Positions 41,800 to 51,528 are shown, numbered from the stretch's first letter. The stretch is 61,350 bases of DNA from an uncultured Oscillospiraceae bacterium (GCA_934481445.1 CAKSPC010000008.1:1-61350), one strand, 5' to 3'. Notes: generated by a model not told the origin, from the sequence alone. Program-made: numbers and translations.

Positions 41800-42459
41800 A
41801 TGAAATATAACAGAAAAAAGAAAAAAGCGCAGACCGCGCTTCCGAAAATATTAAGAAATCCGTTCATTCCCGCGGCGATAGCGGCAGCGCTGGATGTGCT
41901 GATACTCGCGGCGGCGGTGCTGCTGCATATTTTCTCCGCAAAGCTGCCGCGGAGCTATGTTTTTGAAAACGGCGGGATAACCAAGCATTGCTTCACGGAT
42001 TATTTCGGGGCAGCGGCGGCGGTGGTTATGACCGTGTGTATCGTGATGGCGGCACTTGTCATTGCCTCGGGGATAGCGAGGAAGCGCGGCGAAGGCGGGT
42101 CGGCGGCGTTATTTTCGGCAATATCCATGGGGGCGGGATTGCTTGCGCTGTCGCCGGGGGTATGTATTTTCGCGATGAATTTCGTCGGCGGGGCAACTCC
42201 CGAAAGCGTGGCATATTACGGCTATACCAACGACACCGCGCATTTTCTCTTTGCGGAGGAGAAGTATCCGAGCGGGAATACGCTGTGCATTTATGATGTG
42301 GATGAAAAGAGCGGAGAAGCGAAGATGCTGGTACAGACGGAGCTGATGGAGCTTTCAGATAGTGATGAGAGATATAAATTGTCGGATATTTCGGAGGACG
42401 TGCTGTATGTGGCGTTTTCGGATTGCGGGAGATATCGGACGTTTCAGATTGAGTATTGA
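41800..42459 (+). CDS. Membrane protein with basic N-terminus, unknown
   Basis: The 219-residue protein starts MKYNRKKKKAQ, with three to four membrane helices (about residues 26-48, 65-88 and 103-130). A soluble, probably extracellular domain (about 135-219) has an AEEKYPSGNTLCIYDVDEKS stretch that looks beta-rich. Only a weak SD (GAGGGC) precedes ATG 41800, 6 nt after the permease 2 stop, so it is likely translationally coupled as the last gene of the GntR-ABC operon. No family recognised. Confidence 0.7.
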   Translation: MKYNRKKKKAQTALPKILRNPFIPAAIAAALDVLILAAAVLLHIFSAKLPRSYVFENGGITKHCFTDYFGAAAAVVMTVCIVMAALVIASGIARKRGEGGSAALFSAISMGAGLLALSPGVCIFAMNFVGGATPESVAYYGYTNDTAHFLFAEEKYPSGNTLCIYDVDEKSGEAKMLVQTELMELSDSDERYKLSDISEDVLYVAFSDCGRYRTFQIEY

Positions 42460-42650
42460 ACAAGGGACGTTAAAAAGCTACGCGTAGCGAATTAAAAGTT
42501 TCGCGCAAGCCTTTGAAAAGGCTTGCGGTCTGTCGGCTGGTTTGGCACAACAATTCAACTTTATGCTTAAACCATTATGTTGTGTATTGTGCCAAACTAA
42601 CCCCTCGACCGCGTGTATGGACGCCGTAAAGACAAAACGCCAACTGCCAC
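42460..42650. repeat. Intergenic repeat remnants between convergent operons
   Basis: Contains CTACGCGTAGCG (42478-42489), GCAAGCCTTT-GAAAAGGCTTGC (42507-42528) with CGGTCTGTCGG as near 20.31 kb, an inverted pair TTTGGCACAACA/TGTGCCAAA (about 42541-42597), and a full module CCCCTCGACCGCGTGTATGG, ACGCCGTAAAGAC (42601-42633). No coding signal. Confidence 0.65.
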
Positions 42651-42673
42651 ACTCTGCCATGACTCAAAAAATC

Positions 42674-42697
42674 GGGGGGCTGACTAATCAGCCCCCC
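42674..42697 (-). terminator. Intrinsic terminator of the GH36-GH9 run
   Basis: GGGGGGCTGA (42674-42683) pairs with TCAGCCCCCC (42688-42697); on the minus strand GATTTTTTGAG follows. It lies just past the 39-codon gene. Confidence 0.88.
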
Positions 42698-42704
42698 GCT
42701 CTCA

Positions 42705-42824
42705 TCACTTCATAAAATAAAGGAAAATTATCAGCGCCAGCGAAACGCCGCAGATTATCCAGTTCCGCATTATCGTACGCTCCAGCTTCTTATCCTTCTT
42801 ATCGCGGTCATCGCGTTTTGCCAT
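42705..42824 (-). CDS. 39-residue single-pass membrane peptide downstream of GH9
   Basis: Minus-strand ATG 42824 follows GAGGAGGAATCGGC (strong SD). It encodes a highly charged N-terminus (MAKRDDRDKKDKKLERTIMR) and one membrane helix (about residues 21-37, NWIICGVSLALIIFLYF), ending MK. It begins 15 nt after the GH9 stop and ends right before the operon terminator, so it is the last cistron. Charge distribution predicts N-in topology. Similar tiny proteins often escape annotation. Function unknown. Confidence 0.75.
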   Translation of the reverse strand: MAKRDDRDKKDKKLERTIMRNWIICGVSLALIIFLYFMK

Positions 42825-42839
42825 GCCGATTCCTCCTCA

Positions 42840-45629
42840 TCACGGCTTGCTTCCGAACACGGGCGAGCCGTTCTTCAATATATAAATATGCTCCACGTTC
42901 CCCGCAGAATAATCATTCCCGAGGTTGAAATCCGTCCAGTCCGCGCGGGTTATCCTCACCTGAAGCGTCAGCGTGCCGCCCGATTCAAGCGTTCCTCCCG
43001 AGTAGGTGACAGCGCACTTCGTGTCCGTGTTGCTTCCGCTTGCGGATGTGAACTTTCCGCTCACCTTATCCGTAAGCGCCGTGTAATTCGACCCGTTCAC
43101 CGCCGTGTGGTCGCACCAGAAATTGAGGTCGCTGTTACCGTCCGCGGTGAAGAAATAGTCTATCTCAAACTTGGAAAGGTCTATAGAAGAACCCGTGTTG
43201 TTCGCTATATTCAGCGTGAACTGTATCGTGTTGCCGTTTCCGCTCGTGTTCGACTGATCAAGCGTCACCGACATCCCGCCATTTTCCGAGGACGGAACGT
43301 TCGGCTTGGAGGTAGTGTTCGCGGCGGTGGTGGAATTGTTCGCAGTGCCGTTCGATGGCTTCGTGGTGGCAGCGGTATGCGCTATCCCTGCGGATTTTCC
43401 GTTAGGCTCCCGCCCGAAAACATGAGTTCCGCCGTCATACAGCGCAACATTCACCGCCCGCACAAGTTCGCTTCCGTTCGTTCCGACAAGCTCTGCATAT
43501 GATGGGTCGTTGTCTGCATTCCAGCCGTTTGCGCTCATGCGGAACTGAACTTCCTTTTTGTACGCGCTCTGTCCGCCCGGGTATATTTTCACACCGCTGA
43601 AATCAATGCTCACATAATAAATGTGGTTCGCCTTGTCCCATTCGTATATCCCGCCGAACTTCGCTCCGTCGGAATAGTTCAGCGAAACCTGCACGTCGGA
43701 AGCGCTTCCGCCCGCGCTGTACAGTTCGGAAAGGTCAACGAAATATCTCAGTTCAAGGTTATCGGTAACGCGTGCGGGCCATGCGGTCTTGTTGTAAACC
43801 ATCGCCTTTATCTCGGTGAAGCCGTTGCCCTGCGCGTTTACGCGGTATTCAACGTAAAGCTCTTCGCCGGGCTCTTCGACGGCGCCGAAATTCTTCAGCG
43901 TCTTGCCGCCGTACTTGTTGTACATCTTTGCAAGCGCGCCCGTGAAGCCTGCATTGTAGTCGTCTGCGACTTCGTTCTTGTTGTAGTCAGAAACCGTGTC
44001 GGTGTAGCTGTCGTTGGCGTCTGGACCGCCGACAAGCGCGCCGTAAAGCGTGTGCCGCGATGTCGAGGGCTCGTTCATGTTATCGCTCCATGAGCCCTGC
44101 GATGTCCTGTGGTGGGGGTGCTCCGGTGCATTCTCGCCGTAGCCCACAACGTAGCTTCTGCCCGTGCTTCCGAGGGCGTAGTTTATCTGCTTTTCGCAGA
44201 AATCCCGGTAGGTCTTGGCCTTGGAGGAGGGGCACTTGCCGCTGTCGGCATATACTGCGGCGAGAAATGCCGCGGTGGTGGCGTAGCGGAGGCTTCCCCA
44301 TGTATCCAGCCATGCAAGGCCTTTCGGGGTGTAGGTCACGCGCTCGCCGCCCGTGCCCGTCGTCCACCAGTCGAGGTTCTTTTCTATCTTGTCCTTGTAC
44401 TTCTGCTCGCCGGTTACGGTCGCAAGCAGGAGCACAGCGCCGTTGTATGTATCGTCCCAGCACATCGTCCACTTGTAGTTTCCGCCGCACTGCGTTTCGT
44501 ACTGCTTCGCCTTGGAGAGGTAGCCGCTGTCGTTCGTCGCGATGTAAAGCCACATACCCGCCCATGTCAGCTCGTCGTAGAAGCCGCTCCATGAATTGTA
44601 GAAGCCGTTTGCGGCGGTGTAGCCGCTGTCGCTCCTGACGGTTTCGGCGTATTTGTAAAGCTGCTTCGCGTGGGTAAGGCATTTTTCCGAATACTTCTTG
44701 TCAACGGATTTGTAAACCGCCGCACACGCCGCAAGGCTTGCCGCAGCCTCCGCCGCGACCGTCGAGCCGCCGTTGTTGAGGTCTACCTTGAACGACGGGC
44801 GCTCCATCTGCATAACTTCCGCGGCTCCCCACCATGAGTGATCCCTGTTTCCGTCGCCGACCTGATAATAATACACGTTTTCGGAGGGGTGGCACTTGAT
44901 AAGGTAGTCGTTGACCCATTTTATCGTATCAAGGGCGTACTCAAGCTGGCCGCTCTTTTCGTATGCGTCCCTGTCCTCGTAAACGCTCCATGCAAGCATT
45001 GCGGCGGTGTATGCCATCGGCAGGTTGAATTTAACGTTGTCGCCCGCGTCGTACAGTCCGCCCGTAAGGTCAAGACCAACATCAGAACCGTCGCTCATGC
45101 CGCTGTCGCCGCGCCAGTTGGTGCGGGAGGTCTTTTCGTCGATATCACCGCTGCGCTGAAGCTCATAGAACATCAGTGATTTCTGCAACGCTTCGCCGTA
45201 GTTGAATTTGCCCGTGGAAGCCGTGCCTTCTGTGCCCTTGCCTTCTTCGGTAAGACCGTTTCCAGAGGGTTTGGAGGTGGTCTGCGGCGCAGTTGTGGCG
45301 GTCGGGCGTGAGGTCGTCGTGCCCGTCGTTGATGAAGGAACCGCAGTGCCCGATGTTGTGGAATTTTCCGTTGTTTCTGGGGCGGGCTCGTCAACCGGCG
45401 CCTGCCCACCGTCTTCCGAGGAGGTCATTTCCTCGGGGATATCAGCGTTGTTATCCGAGGAAGTCTGCGCGGCGTCGGTGGTGCTTTCCGCTTCGAATGA
45501 TACCACAGTATCGTCCGATGTGCTTTCGGAAACGATACTGTTCTCCGAAACGGTCTGCCCCGAGGAACAGCCGGTTATCATTAGTGACATTGCAAGAAAC
45601 GCAGAGAGAAGTTTTTTTCTTAGTTTCAT
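42840..45629 (-). CDS. Lipoprotein GH9 cellulase with CBM3c and C-terminal CBM3
   Basis: The 929-residue multidomain protein begins with a lipoprotein signal [21 protein letters not shown] (lipobox, Cys21). A Ser/Thr/Pro/Glu linker (about 25-135) follows, then the GH9 domain (about 140-590). Its catalytic motifs are [19 protein letters not shown] (Asp), [12 protein letters not shown] (His) and [15 protein letters not shown] (Glu as acid). A CBM3c module (about 600-755, [20 protein letters not shown]) marks a processive endoglucanase (theme B). A Thr/Asn linker and a final CBM3 (about 795-929, [13 protein letters not shown] onward) follow. No dockerin: the enzyme looks membrane-tethered. ATG 45629 has a GGGAGG SD. 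Confidence 0.95.
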   Translation of the reverse strand: MKLRKKLLSAFLAMSLMITGCSSGQTVSENSIVSESTSDDTVVSFEAESTTDAAQTSSDNNADIPEEMTSSEDGGQAPVDEPAPETTENSTTSGTAVPSSTTGTTTSRPTATTAPQTTSKPSGNGLTEEGKGTEGTASTGKFNYGEALQKSLMFYELQRSGDIDEKTSRTNWRGDSGMSDGSDVGLDLTGGLYDAGDNVKFNLPMAYTAAMLAWSVYEDRDAYEKSGQLEYALDTIKWVNDYLIKCHPSENVYYYQVGDGNRDHSWWGAAEVMQMERPSFKVDLNNGGSTVAAEAAASLAACAAVYKSVDKKYSEKCLTHAKQLYKYAETVRSDSGYTAANGFYNSWSGFYDELTWAGMWLYIATNDSGYLSKAKQYETQCGGNYKWTMCWDDTYNGAVLLLATVTGEQKYKDKIEKNLDWWTTGTGGERVTYTPKGLAWLDTWGSLRYATTAAFLAAVYADSGKCPSSKAKTYRDFCEKQINYALGSTGRSYVVGYGENAPEHPHHRTSQGSWSDNMNEPSTSRHTLYGALVGGPDANDSYTDTVSDYNKNEVADDYNAGFTGALAKMYNKYGGKTLKNFGAVEEPGEELYVEYRVNAQGNGFTEIKAMVYNKTAWPARVTDNLELRYFVDLSELYSAGGSASDVQVSLNYSDGAKFGGIYEWDKANHIYYVSIDFSGVKIYPGGQSAYKKEVQFRMSANGWNADNDPSYAELVGTNGSELVRAVNVALYDGGTHVFGREPNGKSAGIAHTAATTKPSNGTANNSTTAANTTSKPNVPSSENGGMSVTLDQSNTSGNGNTIQFTLNIANNTGSSIDLSKFEIDYFFTADGNSDLNFWCDHTAVNGSNYTALTDKVSGKFTSASGSNTDTKCAVTYSGGTLESGGTLTLQVRITRADWTDFNLGNDYSAGNVEHIYILKNGSPVFGSKP

Positions 45630-45660
45630 TGTGCCTCCCATATTGTTAGTTATGGCAATA

Positions 45661-45689
45661 CCGAACAGAACCAAAAAGATTCTGTCCGG
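45661..45689 (-). other. Hairpin between GH36 and GH9 genes
   Basis: CCGAACAGAACC (45661-45672) can pair with GATTCTGTCCGG (45678-45689), with two G-T pairs and a 5-nt A/T loop. There is no T run behind it on the minus strand, so an RNA-processing or stabilising hairpin before the cellulase cistron is more likely than a terminator. No promoter is seen in this 70-bp gap. Confidence 0.5.
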
Positions 45690-45699
45690 TGCCGTCTGA

Positions 45700-47895
45700 T
45701 TATTCAACTATTGTGAAATGCGCGATGTAGCTCTGGAAATCGCCCCAGAGGGAGGGAATGTCGAAGCCGCTGTTCATCAGCACTTCGGCGGAATATACCC
45801 TGCCTGTTTCCTCGTGCTTGTAGTACGCGCCCTTTTTAAGACCTACAAGGCGCAGTCTGTGCAGGAAAACGCTCGGTTCTTTCAGCACCTGGATGTACTC
45901 CAGCAGGGCTTCGCTCTTGTCCTTTGCGACGAACATCCACGCGTCGAAGCGGTCGTTGTCGAAGGGGTTTCCGATGCGGTACTGGTCGCCGGTGCGCACC
46001 AGCGGGTTGAATTTATTGAACTCTTCGATCTGCTTTCTGATGTTCCACTTATCGTCGTCGGAAAGCTTGGTGATATCCAGCTCGTAGCCGAACGTGCCCA
46101 CCATGGCAACTCTGCCCCTTGTTTCAAAGGGAGTGATTCTGCCGACGCAGTGGTTCGGGCTTGCGGAAACGTGCGCGCCGAAGCAGGAGCAGGGGTAGCA
46201 CAGCGAAGTTCCGTACTGGATCTTAAGGCGCTCGATGGCGTCGGTGTCGTCGGATGTCCATATCTGCGGGGAGTAGTACAGCATACCCGCGTCAAATCTC
46301 GAGCCGCCGCCCGCGCAGTTTTCAAGCAGCAGGTCGGGGAAATCGGTGAGCAGGCGCTCCTGTATCTCGTAAACGCCGAGGACGTAGCGGTGCCATATCT
46401 CGCGCTGTCTTTCGGGCGGGAGGACTTCGTTTCCAACCTCGCAGAGCTGGCGGTTCATGTCCCACTTGACATATTCGATGTTTGCGGAGGAAAGTATCTT
46501 GTACATCTGCTCGTAGATGTAGTCGCGGACTTCCTTGCGGGAGAAGTCTATAACAAGCTGAGAACGCGCTGTGGTGCGGGGTCTGCCGGGGATGTGGATG
46601 CACCAGTCGGGGTGGGCGCGGTAGAGGTCGCTGTCGGGGGAGATCATCTCAGGCTCGAACCAGATACCGAATTTAAGACCCAGCTTGTTGACCTCGTCTA
46701 CGAGGTATTTCAGACCGCCTTTTATCTTGTTTTCGTTTACGAACCAGTCGCCGAGGGAGGAGCGGTCGTCGTTCCTGTGGCCGAACCAGCCGTCGTCCAT
46801 TACCAGCATTTCAATGCCGGCCTTGGCGGATTCCCGCGCGATGTCGAGCAGCTTGTCGGTGTCGAAATCAAAATATGTAGCTTCCCAGTTGTTGATGAGG
46901 ATGGGGCGGCGGATGTCCTTCCACTTGCCGTGGGTGAGGTTGTGGCGCATTACGTCGTGGAACGTGCGGCTCATGTTTCCGATACCGCTTGCGGAGAACA
47001 CCATGATGACTTCTGGCGCCTGGAATTCCTCGCCGCACTCAAGGTGCCAGCTGAAATCATATGGATTTATACCCGAGAAAACGCGGGTCTTTTCGTACTG
47101 ATTTACCTCGCAGCCCGCAACGAAGCTTCCCGAATAGCACAGCGCAAAGCCGTAGCAGTCGCCGTAGTCCTCGGTGGCATTGTGGTCGACGATGGCGATG
47201 AAGTTGTTGTGCGCGTGGCTTGTGGAGCCGCGGCAGCTGTCAACAAGCTGCTTGCCGAAGTGCAGTGGATTTCTCTGCACATGACGCTCACGCGCCCATG
47301 TGCCGTAGAGGGTTATCATGTCGTAGTCCTTGCTGTCAAGCTCGACGCAGGTGGAAAGCAGTCTGCGGAGCTCCAGCGGGTCTGCGCCGCCGTTGCGAAC
47401 CTTTACGGAGCGGGTGATAACGTCCAGCTTTTCGAAAACGGTATACTGTAGGGTAATCTGAAGCCCGTTAAGCGGGTCCTTGCAGAATAATTCAAGGCTG
47501 GTGCACTCGTCGTCGCTGTTTGCATATGTGGCGGGAAGTCCTTCGAGCTTCTTCTTGCCCTTGTAGATGTTATATCCCTCGTAATAGCATTCGCAGGCGC
47601 TCATGCCGTTCTTGTCCATAAGCTGCATACAGGGCTCGCGGAAATCCGCAACGCCGCTTGTCGGAAACTCTATTGCGGCGCAGTCGAAGCTGTGGGGACC
47701 CATCGCGTCGTGAACGGCGGGCACGAACGGCTCGTCGTTGGGAATGCGCATCATGTGGGTGATATCCGTTTCGGGGATGGAAGCACCGTAGTACAGATGT
47801 ATAAGATGGTTGGAATTCGTTACATGGAACGCATAGGTGGTGTTGGGGGTGTCGAGCTTGAAAACTCGCTTTTTCTCGTCAAAAACTATCGGCAT
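45700..47895 (-). CDS. Alpha-galactosidase, GH36
   Basis: The 731-residue cytoplasmic enzyme is of AgaA/Mel-type GH36 length. The N-terminal beta-supersandwich (about 1-320) contains [20 protein letters not shown]. The barrel (about 330-640) has [20 protein letters not shown], the nucleophile Asp in [22 protein letters not shown], and the acid/base Asp in [17 protein letters not shown]. It releases alpha-1,6-galactose from raffinose-type sugars and galactomannan oligosaccharides. No signal peptide. It begins 17 nt after an uncharacterised gene (47913-49277) and is followed by the GH9 gene; all point the same way. Confidence 0.96.
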   Translation of the reverse strand: MPIVFDEKKRVFKLDTPNTTYAFHVTNSNHLIHLYYGASIPETDITHMMRIPNDEPFVPAVHDAMGPHSFDCAAIEFPTSGVADFREPCMQLMDKNGMSACECYYEGYNIYKGKKKLEGLPATYANSDDECTSLELFCKDPLNGLQITLQYTVFEKLDVITRSVKVRNGGADPLELRRLLSTCVELDSKDYDMITLYGTWARERHVQRNPLHFGKQLVDSCRGSTSHAHNNFIAIVDHNATEDYGDCYGFALCYSGSFVAGCEVNQYEKTRVFSGINPYDFSWHLECGEEFQAPEVIMVFSASGIGNMSRTFHDVMRHNLTHGKWKDIRRPILINNWEATYFDFDTDKLLDIARESAKAGIEMLVMDDGWFGHRNDDRSSLGDWFVNENKIKGGLKYLVDEVNKLGLKFGIWFEPEMISPDSDLYRAHPDWCIHIPGRPRTTARSQLVIDFSRKEVRDYIYEQMYKILSSANIEYVKWDMNRQLCEVGNEVLPPERQREIWHRYVLGVYEIQERLLTDFPDLLLENCAGGGSRFDAGMLYYSPQIWTSDDTDAIERLKIQYGTSLCYPCSCFGAHVSASPNHCVGRITPFETRGRVAMVGTFGYELDITKLSDDDKWNIRKQIEEFNKFNPLVRTGDQYRIGNPFDNDRFDAWMFVAKDKSEALLEYIQVLKEPSVFLHRLRLVGLKKGAYYKHEETGRVYSAEVLMNSGFDIPSLWGDFQSYIAHFTIVE

Positions 47896-47912
47896 AGGAT
47901 ACCTCTTTTTAA

Positions 47913-49277
47913 TTATTTATCCGCCGATTCGTAATCGGCTATGTAGCGGTTTGCGGCGGCAGAAATCTTTTCAAACCGGACATCTCCGCTGCCCATGGTG
48001 TCCTTGAAGAACTTGTACAGCTTTGCGTTGTACGGTACCGCGGCGGCTCTCCGCGCGACATATTCGTGCGTTGCGCTGAGTTCGGGGCGGGACATGACCT
48101 TTATAGCAAAGTTTATGAAGCGGCTCGTGTCCTTGAATTGCAGGAAGCTGCAGGCTGTGATTATGCTGGAATAAAGGTTCGGGGAGATTATAACCTTCCC
48201 GTCAAGCTCCGTCTCGCCTGATAGCAGCGCTTCAAGCTGCTCGTCGGAAAGATTATCCACCGCGCAGGTGCTTTCCATCATCTCGCTGTCGGGCATACGC
48301 TCGCATTTTTCAAGGACGTTGTGCGGGATAACGTTGTTGGTTACGTTTTTCTTGCGGACGGTGCCGAGCTTCTTTATAAGTACGTTGAACTGTTCGGGCT
48401 TGTATTCAGTCCTGCCATCAAGCAGGCTCATCAGCATATCCCTCGGGAACATTTCCAGCGGGACTTTCACCGACGGGCTGCGGAAGCCGGTTATTCCCTC
48501 GCGGACGGGGGCGGGTTCTGCGGGCTGCTCTCCCTCCGCTGGCGGCGGGGCGGGCAGCGGCTCCTCGGTATATGGATCGGTTATTTTTTCAATGACCGCG
48601 CATTTGAACGGAATGCCCTTGTCTACGCATGATACCGCGCCATGGTGTCCCTTGAGAAGCACCGAGAACATTCCCGAAACATGATATGCTATGCCCTGAC
48701 AGCGACGGGATTTCACCGCTTCGTCGGTGGTCACCTTTGTTTTCGGCAGAAATTTCACGGGAGGGTCGCTGGGGATAAGAAAGCAGGGTCGATACGTTCT
48801 TTCGACGCCGATAACGCGGTTTTGCTCCGCGGTTGCGCGTACTTCGTGCGGGATGTTGTATGCTCCCCAGAAAAAAGCGCCGCTGCCGTCAGTGGGGTAG
48901 TAGTCCGAGGTGTACAGAGCGTAAATTCCGTCCTCGAGCAATGTCAGCAGGTCGTGCAGCCCCGCCTCGAGGGAATCTCCGCGGTTGAGCCGCGAGAAGC
49001 TTTCGGTAAGGGCGTCGCGTATTTTAAGGTCTGCGCCCTCGAATCCGGGACAAAGGGAAACAAGCTTGTCGCAGCGGCTGCTTCCGTTGCTTGGGCAGGT
49101 GAGCCGCACGACGGGGTCGTTTCCTATAAAGAACAGCCTTGTTACCGAGGATTGATCGGAGCTCATCGCAAGGTGGCCCGCGGAGCAGGTGCCGATCACC
49201 GCTGCGCCGTCGGTGATGGAAACCAGCGTTACGCTGCCGTCGGCGGTTTCTATTTTTTCGCTTTTGATAACACCCAC
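47913..49277 (-). CDS. Uncharacterised 454-residue protein
   Basis: This soluble protein has no signal peptide or membrane segment. Visible parts: an N-terminal beta-rich domain (about residues 1-230) with ITDGAAVIGTCSAGHLAM, several Cys (LTCPSNGSSRCDKL) and SGAFFWGAYNIPHEV; a Pro/Glu linker (about 245-270, PPPAEGEQPAEPAPV); and a helical C-terminal half (about 280-454) ending EKISAAANRYIADYESADK. GTG 49277 is preferred because AAGGAG lies 6 nt upstream; TTG 49301 overlaps the previous gene. It comes 10 nt after a YcxB-like membrane gene and 17 nt before alpha-galactosidase. No family recognised. Confidence 0.75.
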   Translation of the reverse strand: MGVIKSEKIETADGSVTLVSITDGAAVIGTCSAGHLAMSSDQSSVTRLFFIGNDPVVRLTCPSNGSSRCDKLVSLCPGFEGADLKIRDALTESFSRLNRGDSLEAGLHDLLTLLEDGIYALYTSDYYPTDGSGAFFWGAYNIPHEVRATAEQNRVIGVERTYRPCFLIPSDPPVKFLPKTKVTTDEAVKSRRCQGIAYHVSGMFSVLLKGHHGAVSCVDKGIPFKCAVIEKITDPYTEEPLPAPPPAEGEQPAEPAPVREGITGFRSPSVKVPLEMFPRDMLMSLLDGRTEYKPEQFNVLIKKLGTVRKKNVTNNVIPHNVLEKCERMPDSEMMESTCAVDNLSDEQLEALLSGETELDGKVIISPNLYSSIITACSFLQFKDTSRFINFAIKVMSRPELSATHEYVARRAAAVPYNAKLYKFFKDTMGSGDVRFEKISAAANRYIADYESADK

Positions 49278-49287
49278 GTTTTTCTCC

Positions 49288-50154
49288 TTATCTCTGTTCA
49301 AGCCTCAGCGCGAGGATATCTGCAGCGCCGCCGGCGAACTTCTTTCCGAACGCCTTTTTCGGGATGAATGCGATCGGGACGCCGTTTTTGTAGATCATGA
49401 ACAGCTTGTCGGTTTCGATGAAATAGTCCGCTTCTTCCCACGGGACAAGGTCGCGGCCCTGATATGTGCTGCTTTCGCAGGCGGCAAATCCGAATTTGCT
49501 CACCACAAAGGTTATCATTTCGTACGCGGCGGGGTCGCATTCGGCGATACGCTTGTATTTTGCCTTGGCGACGGAGTGACAGATTATGTACACAAGCAGC
49601 GTTATGATGCCGCCGCACGCCGCGGAGATAGGGATAAAATACAGCAGGTTGTCGCGGTTGACGCCCACGAAGAAATGAAGCAGCCCGAACGTCACCAGCA
49701 TGATAAGCAGTGCGATGAGCCACAGCAGCTTTACAAGCTTTATATTCATCAGCGAAATGAACGCGTTGGCGGTGTCGTTGCCGTCTATCTCGCACTCGCC
49801 GATGTATGCGTCGCTGCCGGGGGAGAACTCCTTGTACAGCGATTTCAGCGGGAGGATGCGCTTTTCGTGTATGTAGTCAAAGTGATATTTTTTCTGTGCG
49901 CATTCTATCAGCGCCACGGCGCGCAGGAATTCATCCGGAGCGGAAAAGAGCCTGCGCGGGATATTATACACCGAGTTTTCGGCGGCGATTGTTATTCCCC
50001 CGCGGGAAACGCTCACGCTGTGCGCCATGTCCCAGCTGTATACCGCGGGGCAGTCCGCGCCGAACGAATATGCCGAAAAAACTCTGCCGATGATGTATGT
50101 TATGCCCGAATTCTCGTCGGTGACGGAAACGGGCTTCAGATCGCAGAAAGCCAT
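49288..50154 (-). CDS. YcxB-like C-terminal domain membrane protein
   Basis: The 288-residue protein has a soluble N-terminal region (about 1-140) and two adjacent membrane helices (about 148-168 and 175-200, a hairpin with a short loop). The C-terminal segment DLVPWEEADYFIETDKLFMI, then YKNGVPIAFIPKKAFG, is the hallmark of YcxB-like domains. AGGAGATGCAGC precedes ATG 50154. It lies in an uncharacterised minus-strand cluster. YcxB-like proteins have no established function; some occur next to toxin-immunity or envelope genes. Confidence 0.72.
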   Translation of the reverse strand: MAFCDLKPVSVTDENSGITYIIGRVFSAYSFGADCPAVYSWDMAHSVSVSRGGITIAAENSVYNIPRRLFSAPDEFLRAVALIECAQKKYHFDYIHEKRILPLKSLYKEFSPGSDAYIGECEIDGNDTANAFISLMNIKLVKLLWLIALLIMLVTFGLLHFFVGVNRDNLLYFIPISAACGGIITLLVYIICHSVAKAKYKRIAECDPAAYEMITFVVSKFGFAACESSTYQGRDLVPWEEADYFIETDKLFMIYKNGVPIAFIPKKAFGKKFAGGAADILALRLEQR

Positions 50155-50232
50155 TGCTGCATCTCCTTCAGAATATACTTTACTTTATTATATCATAATT
50201 ATATAAAAAAATAAAGAGGTAAAATGATTTTT

Positions 50233-50952
50233 TTACTCCGAAATGCTTTCAAGATTTATGTCGCAAACGCGGCACAGGCCCTCCGCTTCCTCGAACATCA
50301 GACTAAATTCCTGACCGCCTGAGCGGGCGGTCATAACGGCGCCCTGCTCGGTGAATTCATACCCGTTCTGATACAGCATTCCTGCGGCGAGCAGCCTGTG
50401 GTCACAGTAGAAGCGGCTGATAACATCGACATAGACTTTCATCAGCTCGTTCAGCGGGAGCGGGCTGAAAACCTCCTCGGGCAGATCCTCTATCTGCACG
50501 AAGATGGAAAGGTCGTCGTCGATGGGGCAGCCGTAATAGCATACGTTCTTGTCCGAGGCGCATATGCTGACCATCGCGAGGTTGTGACCCGTGTGAATTT
50601 CGTCCAGCATGAACTTTGCCGCGGCAAATTCGGGCACATCGGCGAGGATACGCCTTGCGCGGCGGGAGGGTGCGATGAACATTTCGGGGAGATTGCTCTC
50701 GGTGTTTGCCCAGCCCCAGAGCCAGGTGCCCTCGCGGGTGTTCTCGCTGCCGAGGATACCGCAGGGGAAAGCTCTGTCGCCGAAAGTTATAGTGCGGGCG
50801 CGGACATCGACGTTCCAGTTACTGCCGCCGATAACAAGCGCGCCCATGGCGTTCTGCCATGCATATGCCGAGCCCACCGAAAGGGACAGCAGGCTGAAAA
50901 AGTCGCTTTTGTCGAAATCAATGGGGGTGTTGAGTATGTTTCTTTTTTTCAT
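50233..50952 (-). CDS. DUF6882-like protein
   Basis: The 239-residue soluble protein has TWLWGWANTESNLPEMF in the middle, with aromatic-rich AYAWQNAMGALVIGG before it and PEFAAAKFMLDEIHTGHNLA after. The W-x-W-x-WAN pattern is what I know from DUF6882 proteins, which have no assigned role and appear near polymorphic-toxin and other accessory genes. The start at 50952 overlaps the upstream stop (ATGA). A 78-nt AT-rich gap to the next gene may hold a weak promoter (ATTATA, 50187). Confidence 0.6.
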   Translation of the reverse strand: MKKRNILNTPIDFDKSDFFSLLSLSVGSAYAWQNAMGALVIGGSNWNVDVRARTITFGDRAFPCGILGSENTREGTWLWGWANTESNLPEMFIAPSRRARRILADVPEFAAAKFMLDEIHTGHNLAMVSICASDKNVCYYGCPIDDDLSIFVQIEDLPEEVFSPLPLNELMKVYVDVISRFYCDHRLLAAGMLYQNGYEFTEQGAVMTARSGGQEFSLMFEEAEGLCRVCDINLESISE

Positions 50953-51317
50953 GTCTGTTCTCCGAAGTTTATATTCTGACCGAACCTGCGCAGGATATCC
51001 CGCAGAAGCAGGCGGTCGATCCGGTATACTTTTGTTTTTCCTGCGGGGAGGTCGTCGCGGCGCAGTTCGAAGCGCATATACACCTCGGAATAGTCCTCCT
51101 CAAAATACAGCGTGCAGAGCAGGTAGCGGTTCTTGGTGGCGTAATAATTCACGGGGTTAAGCTTCAGTACGCTGCGCACGTCGGCGTCGAGCATCTGCTC
51201 CAGTTCCGCGGGAGCCATCGGTTCAAACTGCACCTTTTTGTTTATCGCCATCTCTTCGGCGCGCTTTTCCTCTGGGCTTTTGGTGAGCTTCGGCTTTTTT
51301 CCGAATAATCTGAACAT
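50949..51317 (-). CDS. Uncharacterised 122-residue protein, first gene of cluster
   Basis: The small soluble protein starts MFRLFGKKPKLTKSPEEKRA (basic N-terminus), followed by ADVRSVLKLNPVNYYATKNR and a beta-rich stretch (LLCTLYFEEDYSEVYMRFEL). It ends with basic helices (RIDRLLLRDILRRFGQN). ATG 51317 has a GGAGAGG SD. Promoter at 51344-51372. It overlaps the DUF6882-like gene by 4 nt, so the two are coupled. No family recognised. Confidence 0.7.
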   Translation of the reverse strand: MFRLFGKKPKLTKSPEEKRAEEMAINKKVQFEPMAPAELEQMLDADVRSVLKLNPVNYYATKNRYLLCTLYFEEDYSEVYMRFELRRDDLPAGKTKVYRIDRLLLRDILRRFGQNINFGEQT

Positions 51318-51343
51318 AAGTACCTCTCCTTTCTCATACTTTA

Positions 51344-51372
51344 ATTGTATCATATTCGGGGAGATAATTCAA
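51344..51372 (-). promoter_or_regulatory. Promoter of the 51317 gene cluster
   Basis: On the minus strand: TTGAAT (51367-51372), a 17-bp spacer and TACAAT (51344-51349). It could drive the whole minus-strand run down to the terminator at 42674, since no strong internal terminator is seen. Confidence 0.65.
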
Positions 51373-51469
51373 TAACATATTCTTTGTGCATAATGTCTAA
51401 TTTGAGATATCGTATTTTTGCTTTTGTTGTACTAATAGATGAAATTGTTAAAAAATATGCGATTACCTC

Positions 51470-51528
51470 TTGATTTTTTCTGAATATCGGTTAAAATATA
51501 CTTAGCACTCAAGAAACAAGAGTGCTAA
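51470..51528 (+). promoter_or_regulatory. groE promoter with CIRCE operator (HrcA site)
   Basis: TTGATT (51470-51475), a 16-bp spacer and TAAAAT (51492-51497), then TTAGCACTC (51502-51510), 9 nt, GAGTGCTAA (51520-51528): a perfect CIRCE element at the transcription start. HrcA would repress groES-groEL until heat or folding stress; hrcA itself is not in the window. Confidence 0.96.

Noticed and set aside
45718..47451. 577-residue plus-strand ORF opposite the alpha-galactosidase
   Set aside because: Antisense shadow of the GH36 gene: Val/Ala-rich without motifs, while the minus-strand frame shows all GH36 catalytic motifs.
48268..48684. Plus-strand ORFs opposite the 454-residue protein
   Set aside because: Ser/Gly-rich shadow frames without SD; the minus-strand frame has SDs, tight spacing with neighbours and consistent codon use.
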